A DNA stretch of 62,925 bases from Thiobacillus sp. UBA6205 (GTDB lineage: Bacteria > Pseudomonadota > Gammaproteobacteria > Burkholderiales > Thiobacillaceae): the NCBI GenBank assembly GCA_002421825.1, contig DISR01000044.1:262-63186 (forward strand), read 5' to 3'. The notes under the pieces are model-generated. The model made no database searches. It had not been told where the DNA came from and saw nothing but the letters and a program-made list of their open reading frames with translations. Made by a program: the position numbers and the translations under genes. Positions 56,230-62,925 of the stretch are shown piece after piece. Position 1 is the first letter of the stretch; each line of letters begins with the position of its first letter.

Positions 56230-56996
56230 GGGTTCCTGCCACTCTCGGGCAATTCAAAACGCGAAGGATACCGGATATGCGACAGGTACAAGCCGTCGGC
56301 CATGAAAGTCGGCGCGGCGCGGGTGCGGTCCTTGTGCGCGAGCAGTTCGTCGATCCAGCCCGGCGAGGCCTGGCCGGCGCCGATGTGCACCAGGCAGCCC
56401 ATGATGTTGCGCACCATGTGGTGCAGGAAGCCGTCGGCGCGAAAGTCGCAGAGCAGAAAATCCCCCTGACGCCTGATTATGGCCTGGCGCACCTCCTTTT
56501 CCGGCGACCTGGCCTGACATTCTGCCGCGCGGAAAGCGGAAAAATCGCGGCGCCCCAGCAGCCGGTCGGCGGCCCGCTGCATGGCCTCGGCATCCAGCGG
56601 GCGATGATGCCAGCCCACCTTGCCCGCCATCAGTCCGGGGCGCACCGGATGGTTGAGCAGCACGTAGCGGTAGCCGCGCTCCTCCACAGCGAATCGCGCA
56701 TGGAAATCCTCCGCCATTTCCCGCGCCCAGATCACCGCGATGCCTTCGGGCAGATGGGTATTGACCCCGCGCACCCAGGCGGTGGCGGGGCGCGACGCGT
56801 TCACGTCGAAGTGCGCGACCTGCAGGCTCGCATGTACGCCGGCATCGGTACGCCCTGCGGCGGTCACGGCGAGCTTCTCGCCGGCGATCTCGGTGATGGC
56901 CCTCTCCAGATGATCCTGGATGCCGCAGCCGGAAGGCTGCGATTGCCAGCCGCAGAAACCGCGGCCGTCATATTCGAGGCCGACGGCAATTTTCAT
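56214..56996 (-). CDS. truA: tRNA pseudouridine(38-40) synthase
   Basis: Makes pseudouridine at positions 38-40 of the tRNA anticodon arm. It has 260 residues. VGLEYDGRGFCGWQSQ opens it; the catalytic Asp is in AAGRTDAGVHA (about 46-56); FLHHMVRNIMG is the third conserved block. Overlaps trpF and is itself overlapped by the EcfT-like gene. Confidence 0.96.
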   Translation of the reverse strand: MKIAVGLEYDGRGFCGWQSQPSGCGIQDHLERAITEIAGEKLAVTAAGRTDAGVHASLQVAHFDVNASRPATAWVRGVNTHLPEGIAVIWAREMAEDFHARFAVEERGYRYVLLNHPVRPGLMAGKVGWHHRPLDAEAMQRAADRLLGRRDFSAFRAAECQARSPEKEVRQAIIRRQGDFLLCDFRADGFLHHMVRNIMGCLVHIGAGQASPGWIDELLAHKDRTRAAPTFMADGLYLSHIRYPSRFELPESGRNPWPCA

Positions 56997-57631
56997 TGGA
57001 CGGCCTCGAACAGGGCCACCCCCAGCAGGACAACGGCCGCGAACAGCAGCAGCAGGTCTTTCGGTGCCGGCGGCGCGATCGACAAGCGCATCTCATCCGG
57101 CCCATTCGTTTCCTCTATCGGCGACTTCAGGCGCTCAAGCCAGTTCTGGTCGGCTGGCCTCTCCAGATGCTCCAGGGTCAGCGCGAGCCGCACAGCCAGC
57201 GCACGCCGGTCCAGCCCCAGTGCGGAAAAAGGCCTGGCCAGCAAATACAGCCCGCCCGCCAGGCCGGCCGGCGAGAACTCGGACAACAGGCGTGCCAGCG
57301 TCGCCAGCATCAGGACCAGGCGGCTTATGCGTACCAGGCCCGCCTGCGTGCCTTCCAGGCTGGGACTGTATGCCAGCGATGGCCAGAGCAAGGTGCCCGG
57401 CATCGTCCAGGCATACAGCGCTGCGAGCGCCAGCCAAAGCCAGCGAGCCTTCCAGAGCAGGCGGGCAAAACGGTGCGCGGCCTCGCCATGCAGCAGCAGC
57501 ATTAGCGCCAGTGCGCCGAACAGGGGCAGCAACGACGGGGCGGCCAGCTCGATTGCCAGTGCGGCAATCAGCCAGCTGGAAACGGAAACCGCCGGGTGGA
57601 ATTCCCGGCGGTTCTTGTTTTGAAATGCCAT
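56993..57631 (-). CDS. EcfT/CbiQ-like membrane protein
   Basis: A 212-residue protein. FHPAVSVSSWLIAALAIELA, ARWLWLALAALYAW and RLVLMLATLARLL are hydrophobic stretches; RISRLVLM and LARPFSALGLDRRALAVRLALTLEHL in its C-terminal half resemble the coupling domain of EcfT, the transmembrane part of ECF vitamin/metal transporters. No EcfA ATPase or S component is near. It lies between fimV and truA, an arrangement seen in betaproteobacteria. Function uncertain. Confidence 0.65.
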   Translation of the reverse strand: MAFQNKNRREFHPAVSVSSWLIAALAIELAAPSLLPLFGALALMLLLHGEAAHRFARLLWKARWLWLALAALYAWTMPGTLLWPSLAYSPSLEGTQAGLVRISRLVLMLATLARLLSEFSPAGLAGGLYLLARPFSALGLDRRALAVRLALTLEHLERPADQNWLERLKSPIEETNGPDEMRLSIAPPAPKDLLLLFAAVVLLGVALFEAVQ

Positions 57632-57724
57632 AGGTCGAAACTATGGCGATTCGGCGGGCAGTTGGCAACTGGGGCCTGTTAACGTCAATTTCGCACCTGC
57701 GTTGAAATTAGCGCATTAACGCCC

Positions 57725-60136
57725 CTAGAGGCCGGCCATGATGTTCCTGGCATCGCCCTGCTGCCTGTCGTTGCCCTCGTTGATGACTTCCTGGAGGATT
57801 TCGCGTGCACCTTCCTTGTCGCCCATTTCCAGATAGGCTCTCGCCAGATCCAGCTTGGTGGCGACCTCATCGAACGCCTCTTCTTCCGCCGCATCCCCCA
57901 GATCCAGGTCCAGTCCAGAGAAGTCCATGGCGGGTGCCTTGGGGGCTTCCAGGCTTGCGGATTCCTCCGGGATGTTGAGGTCGAAGCCGGAAAGATCGAA
58001 ATCCAGGGACGGGTCCTGTTTCGCCTTGCCCGGCGCGGAAGCCTCCGTCTTGTCCTCGGCCTCCAGTTCGGGGAGGTCGAACTCGAATTCCTCGGTCGGC
58101 GGCTCCGAGGAAAACGCCAGCACAGGCTCCCTGGCTTCCTCGGGTTCGGGCTGGGCCTTTTCCGGCTCCGCCAGCGATTCGGACTCGGGTTCGGACTCGG
58201 AAAACTGCATCGGCTGCGTCTCGGGCACCGCGACCGCTTCATCCGGGGCGGAAAACGGCGCCGTATCCGTGTCAGCCGGCATCATGCCGGTGCCGCCGTA
58301 CAGGGGGTTGTGCGGGTCGATGGAACGGCCCATTTCCACCGCCTTGTCCCAGATCGCCCCGGTATTGCCGCCCAGCGCCGCATAGAGCTCGCCGGCCACC
58401 GCCTCGAACGAGGTCACATTCTTGCGGGCAGCATAGATTTCCAGCAGTTTGAGCCTGATTTCATGGCGATCAGGCGTCTTGGTCAGGGCTTCCTTGAGGA
58501 TCTCCTCGGCCTGTGCGTCGCGGCCATAAGCCATGTAGACATCGGCTTCGGCGATCGGATCGACATCATGGGTGTCGATTTCGGCCAGGCCTGCCTGGCT
58601 GAAATCCGTGAGGAACGAGGTATCCCCCGTATTCACCACACCGCCGGTTGCGGCCGCGCCGGCCATGCCGGTAGGCTGCAGGTCGCCGCCGGTGATGATG
58701 CTGTCGCTCACGGTTTCAGCGGCCTTGCTCCTGCGCAGGCGTCCCCCCGCAACCATCCACCACAGCAGTCCGCCGAGCACGACCACCGAGAGACCGCCGA
58801 TCCAGTAGATCGGGTTTTCGAGCAAATCGTCATACCAGTTTGCCTGCGGCTCATCCACCACGGGCGGTGGCGTCTTTTTCACCTGCGGTGCGGCAGCAGC
58901 TGGCGGCGGCTGCGTGCCCTCGGCGGCGGCGCCCGCCTCTTGCTCCTTCATTTCGGACAGCTTCTGCATGTCCTGGATCTGTTTTTCCAGTTCGGCAGCG
59001 CGGGCGTTGGACTCCTGCAGCGCCTTCTCGCGCGCCGCCATGTCCTCCCGTTCGGCCTGGGCCTTCTGCTCGGCCAGCGCTTTTTCCTGCGCCGCCTTCT
59101 CGGCTGCGGACAGGTCCGCTGCGGAGGGGGCCACGGGAGCGGCCTTGGACAGCTTCAGCACGTCCTTGGCGTCTTCCGTTTTGGGCTGGGCCTGGTCCTC
59201 GACCCTGGGCGTGATCTTGCCGATCGCGGTCTTGCCTGCGGTTTCTTCCTGTGCCGGCTGTTCGGCCACCCGCTCGGCGAGTTTGGCGCGATAGGCCTGC
59301 CAGTCCGCCGCCTGCAGGCTGATCTCGCGACGCGCCTCCTGCGCGTCCACTGCGGCCATGGCCTCGACCGCGGGCACGCGCAGGCTCGTTCCGGCCTTGA
59401 GACGGTTCATGTTGCTGTCGACGAAGGCATCCGGATTTTCCCGGAACAGGCTGACGAGCGCCTGATCCAGGCTGACACTTGAGGGACGCAGGCGTTCTGC
59501 AATCTTGCCCAGCGTATCGCCGCGTTTCACGCGCACCCTGCTCTCTAAAGCCGGGGGGGCTGATTCGGGAGCGGCTTGCGTGGCAGGCGCCGGCTTCGGT
59601 GTCGCAGGCGGGACGCCATCCGCAGTTGCCAGCGTGGGTGCCGGAGCCCTGGGGGCCGTTTCCTGGGCCTTGGGCTGCTCCGCCCTGGTCTCGGGCACGC
59701 TGACGGCCATGGGGGCGACAGTTTGCGGCACTGCGATACCGGGCGGATCGAGCAACACGGTGTACTCGCGCAACAGGCGGCCGGAGGCCCAATTCAGCTC
59801 GATCAGCATGTCCATGAAAGGATCGCTGACCGGCTTGCTGGAAGTCAGTTTGAGGACTGGCCGTCCGTCCGCATGCTTGTCGATGCTGAATTTCAGCGTG
59901 GACAGAACCGGCGCGAATTCGATTTGCGCATCCTTGTATGCCTCGCCGGAAGCCAGGGAGGCGGTCAGGCTGTCGAGTTCAGCCTTGTCCGCAACCAGCA
60001 GCTCGATTTCAGCGGAAAGCGGCTGCCCCAGTGCGGATTTGACGGTCAGCTTGCCCAGCCCCGCAGCCTGCACCCATACCGGCAGCGTCAACATGGCGCC
60101 AACAACGAGTTGGGCAGTAAGGCGGTGCAATTTCAT
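57725..60136 (-). CDS. fimV: FimV/HubP polar landmark protein
   Basis: An 803-residue inner-membrane protein. It has a signal peptide (1-24), the FimV N-terminal domain (about 25-120), a Pro/Ala-rich linker, a LysM domain (about 200-257) that binds peptidoglycan, a coiled-coil segment (about 335-400), one transmembrane helix (about 442-464), an acidic cytoplasmic region, and the FimV C-terminal TPR-like end (LDLARAYLEMGDKEGAREIL). FimV/HubP proteins place type IV pili and chemotaxis systems at the pole, which fits the pilin operon in this window. It is the upstream neighbour of truA, as in many relatives. Confidence 0.93.
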   Translation of the reverse strand: MKLHRLTAQLVVGAMLTLPVWVQAAGLGKLTVKSALGQPLSAEIELLVADKAELDSLTASLASGEAYKDAQIEFAPVLSTLKFSIDKHADGRPVLKLTSSKPVSDPFMDMLIELNWASGRLLREYTVLLDPPGIAVPQTVAPMAVSVPETRAEQPKAQETAPRAPAPTLATADGVPPATPKPAPATQAAPESAPPALESRVRVKRGDTLGKIAERLRPSSVSLDQALVSLFRENPDAFVDSNMNRLKAGTSLRVPAVEAMAAVDAQEARREISLQAADWQAYRAKLAERVAEQPAQEETAGKTAIGKITPRVEDQAQPKTEDAKDVLKLSKAAPVAPSAADLSAAEKAAQEKALAEQKAQAEREDMAAREKALQESNARAAELEKQIQDMQKLSEMKEQEAGAAAEGTQPPPAAAAPQVKKTPPPVVDEPQANWYDDLLENPIYWIGGLSVVVLGGLLWWMVAGGRLRRSKAAETVSDSIITGGDLQPTGMAGAAATGGVVNTGDTSFLTDFSQAGLAEIDTHDVDPIAEADVYMAYGRDAQAEEILKEALTKTPDRHEIRLKLLEIYAARKNVTSFEAVAGELYAALGGNTGAIWDKAVEMGRSIDPHNPLYGGTGMMPADTDTAPFSAPDEAVAVPETQPMQFSESEPESESLAEPEKAQPEPEEAREPVLAFSSEPPTEEFEFDLPELEAEDKTEASAPGKAKQDPSLDFDLSGFDLNIPEESASLEAPKAPAMDFSGLDLDLGDAAEEEAFDEVATKLDLARAYLEMGDKEGAREILQEVINEGNDRQQGDARNIMAGL

Positions 60137-60255
60137 CCTTCTTCCTCCAGGAGGGTTCTATCGTTTTGGGCGCCAAATGGCGCCAGTCGCCCTCTAATGA
60201 CGGCGCGGCGCGGCCAATTCTTTAGCGATTCGGCCAAGGAAACAAGGTTTTAGGG

Positions 60256-61368
60256 CTATTTCTCAAGCAAAATCCGCAACATGCGGCGCAACGGCTCGGC
60301 CGCGCCCCACAGCAGCTGGTCGCCCACGGTAAAGGCGGACAGATACTGCGGCCCCATGTTGAGCTTGCGCATGCGCCCGACAGGAACCGTGAGCGTGCCG
60401 GTGACGGCGGCCGGGGTCAGCTGCTCCATGGTGATCTGACGATCGTTGGGCACCACCTTCACCCAGTCGTTGTGCGCGGCGATGATGCCGTGGATTTCGT
60501 CCAGCGGCACGTCCCGGGTCAGCTTGATGGTCAGCGCCTGGCTGTGGCAGCGCATGGCACCGATGCGCACGCACAGGCCGTCGATGGGAATCTGCCTGTC
60601 GGAGCGGCCGAGGATCTTGTTGCATTCCACCTGCGCCTTCCACTCCTCCTTGGACTGGCCCGACTCCAGTTGCACGTCGATCCACGGGATCAGGTTGCCG
60701 GCCAGGGGCACCGGCCAGGCGTCAAGCGGGTAGTCGTCGGAACGGATGTACTCCGCCACCTTGCGGTCGATTTCCAGGATGGCGGCGGCGGGATCGGCCA
60801 CCATGTCGGCCACCTCGCCGTGGATGGCGCCCATCTGCAGGATGAGCTCCTTCATGTTGCGCGCGCCGGCGCCGGAAGCCGCCTGATAGGTCATCGGGCT
60901 GATCCACTCGATCAGGCCCTGGTCGAACAGGCCGCCGATCGCCATCAGCATCAGCGACACCGTGCAGTTGCCGCCGACATAGGTTTTCACGCCCTTGGCC
61001 AGGCCGTCCTGGATGACGTTCTTGTTGACGGGGTCGAGGATGATGATGGCTTCATCTTTCATGCGCAGCGTGGAGGCGGCGTCGATCCAGTAACCCTTCC
61101 ATCCTGCCGCGCGCAGCCTGGGATACACCTCCTTGGTGTAGTCGCCGCCCTGGCAACTGATGATGGCATCCATCGCCCTGAGCTCGTCGATGTTCGACGC
61201 ATCCTTCAGCGGCGGCACGTCCTTGCCGATATCGGGGCCCTTGCCGCCGGGGTTGGAGGTGGTGAAGAACACCGGGTCGATGACCTCGAAATCCTTTTCT
61301 TCGCGCATGCGCTGCATCAGCACGGAACCCACCATGCCGCGCCAGCCGATCAGTCCTACTTTCAACAT
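60256..61368 (-). CDS. asd: Aspartate-semialdehyde dehydrogenase
   Basis: Makes aspartate semialdehyde for Lys, Met, Thr and diaminopimelate. It has 370 residues. The NADP loop is GWRGMVGS, and the nucleophile is Cys135 in VGGNCTVSLML, the same number as in E. coli. His and Arg of the substrate site lie in the usual segments (MRCHSQALTIKL). It sits between leuB and fimV, as in many betaproteobacteria. Hairpin R3 separates it from leuB. Confidence 0.97.
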   Translation of the reverse strand: MLKVGLIGWRGMVGSVLMQRMREEKDFEVIDPVFFTTSNPGGKGPDIGKDVPPLKDASNIDELRAMDAIISCQGGDYTKEVYPRLRAAGWKGYWIDAASTLRMKDEAIIILDPVNKNVIQDGLAKGVKTYVGGNCTVSLMLMAIGGLFDQGLIEWISPMTYQAASGAGARNMKELILQMGAIHGEVADMVADPAAAILEIDRKVAEYIRSDDYPLDAWPVPLAGNLIPWIDVQLESGQSKEEWKAQVECNKILGRSDRQIPIDGLCVRIGAMRCHSQALTIKLTRDVPLDEIHGIIAAHNDWVKVVPNDRQITMEQLTPAAVTGTLTVPVGRMRKLNMGPQYLSAFTVGDQLLWGAAEPLRRMLRILLEK

Positions 61369-61386
61369 TTTCAGAATCTCCTAAAA

Positions 61387-61466
61387 ACCTTTTTACCGCG
61401 GAGTTCGCAAAGTTCGCGGAGTAAATCTTTTCAATACTCTGCGTCCTCCGCGAACTCCGCGGTCAA
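61387..61466. repeat. Intergenic hairpin repeat R3 (asd-leuB)
   Basis: An ACCGCGGAGTTCGC block (61395-61408) with an internal repeat pairs with GCGAACTCCGCGGT (61450-61463). A second half-copy (AGTTCGCGGAG near 61411-61421) pairs with CTCCGCGAACT on the other arm. It fills the gap between asd and leuB and ends next to the leuB stop. Confidence 0.7.
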
Positions 61467-62543
<1,077 letters not shown>

Positions 62544-62573
62544 TTATGTATTCCCTAGTTCAAAATCTTCCTG

Positions 62574-62638
62574 AACCGCAGAGGCGCGGAGGCGCAGAGG
62601 AAACCAACAATCTCTGCGCCTCCGCGCCTCTGCGGTGT
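62574..62638. repeat. Intergenic hairpin repeat R4 (leuB-leuD)
   Basis: CCGCAGAGGCGCGGAGGCGC at the start of a 24 bp arm (62576-62599) and its exact complement (62612-62635) make a perfect 24 bp stem around a 12 nt loop. The arm itself contains a repeated GCAGAGG/GCGGAGG unit. It fills the gap between leuB and leuD. Confidence 0.8.
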
Positions 62639-62648
62639 AACCTTTACC

Positions 62649-62925
62649 TTAACCGAACACCCACGGTTCCGCCAGGCGCCGCTTTTCCTCGTAAGCCTTG
62701 ATCTTGTCGGCATGGCGCAGGGTCAGGCCGATGTCGTCGAAGCCGTTGAGCAGGCAGTATTTGCGAAACTCGTCCACCGCGAAGCCGAAACTTTTCCCGC
62801 TCGGCGTGGTGACGGTCTGCGCCGCCAGATCCACGGTCAGGTGGTAGCCTTCGCTGGCCGCAGTTTCGCGGAACAGCTGATCGACGTCGGCGGCATCCAG
62901 CACGATGGGCAGGATGCCGTTCTTG
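62649..62925 (-). CDS. leuD: 3-isopropylmalate dehydratase small subunit, C-terminal part
   Basis: About 92 residues of the C terminus are in the window; the start lies beyond the right edge. NGILPIVL and a DAADVDQLF segment belong to the LeuD swivel domain, and YCLLNGFDDIGLTLRHADKI is the typical C-terminal stretch. With LeuC it isomerises 2-isopropylmalate to 3-isopropylmalate. The order leuD-leuB-asd is standard in betaproteobacteria. Confidence 0.95.
   Translation of the reverse strand, partial: KNGILPIVLDAADVDQLFRETAASEGYHLTVDLAAQTVTTPSGKSFGFAVDEFRKYCLLNGFDDIGLTLRHADKIKAYEEKRRLAEPWVFG

Noticed and set aside
54289..56469. Open frame of 726 codons on the + strand opposite trpB/trpF/truA
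   Set aside because: Crosses three well-identified genes and two hairpin spacers, with no family features. Shadow frame.

Overview
This is a high-GC chromosomal segment of a betaproteobacterium. The gene orders ileS-lspA-fkpB-ispH, hisG-murA-ibaG-ABC-mla, metZ-purF-cvpA-SPOR-folC-accD-trpA-trpB-trpF-truA and fimV-asd-leuB-leuD are typical of that class (Nitrosomonadales/Rhodocyclales-like). I cannot fix the genus from sequence alone. Both ends are cut inside genes (ileS on the left, leuD on the right). I see no tRNA, rRNA, CRISPR array, transposase or integrase.

Layout. (1) 1-2933: ileS-lspA-fkpB-ispH, translationally coupled on the + strand. (2) 2934-4632: a 1.7 kb scar after ispH. It holds a MITE-like repeat, a rearranged ParE/RelE-type toxin-antitoxin module with internal duplications, a second inverted-repeat element, and a second copy of the last 146 bp of ispH. 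(3) 4686-10737 (-): a type IV pilus minor-pilin operon, pilE-fimT-pilW-pilX-pilV. The last gene encodes an unusually large 965-residue prepilin, and no pilY1 is present. (4) 10850-32868: a cell-surface glycan region. It contains a ThiO-like oxidase, an ELM1-family protein, several glycosyltransferases, a UDP-sugar dehydrogenase, an SxtJ / DUF5989 / carbamoyltransferase / SGNH-hydrolase set, a PP-loop enzyme, a pyruvyltransferase-like protein and five sulfotransferase-like proteins. The 21-29 kb part is visibly more A+T-rich and changes strand repeatedly, as in acquired polysaccharide clusters. (5) 32874-41269 (-): hisG, murA, ibaG, an ABC-2 exporter and the Mla lipid-transport operon, in which a TolC-family outer-membrane protein lies between mlaD and mlaC. 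(6) 41306-46987: a short DUF72-like gene, cysS, a TPR protein and an L,D-transpeptidase with related C-terminal domains, ppiB and lpxH. (7) 47381-62925 (-): metZ with a SAM-II riboswitch, purF, cvpA, a SPOR protein, folC, accD, trpA/B/F, truA, an EcfT-like protein, fimV, asd, leuB and leuD. Four intergenic spacers here carry hairpin repeats.

How it fits together. The glycan region plausibly builds a surface polysaccharide decorated with carbamoyl, pyruvyl, acyl and sulfate groups. No Wzx/Wzy or dedicated export genes are visible, so the cluster may rely on other loci. The most notable single signals are the SAM-II riboswitch whose aptamer loop is perfectly complementary over 10 nt to the loop of the downstream terminator, the duplicated ispH 3' end bracketing the toxin-antitoxin scar, the giant PilV-like protein, the sulfotransferase-rich glycan locus, and TolC inside the mla operon.
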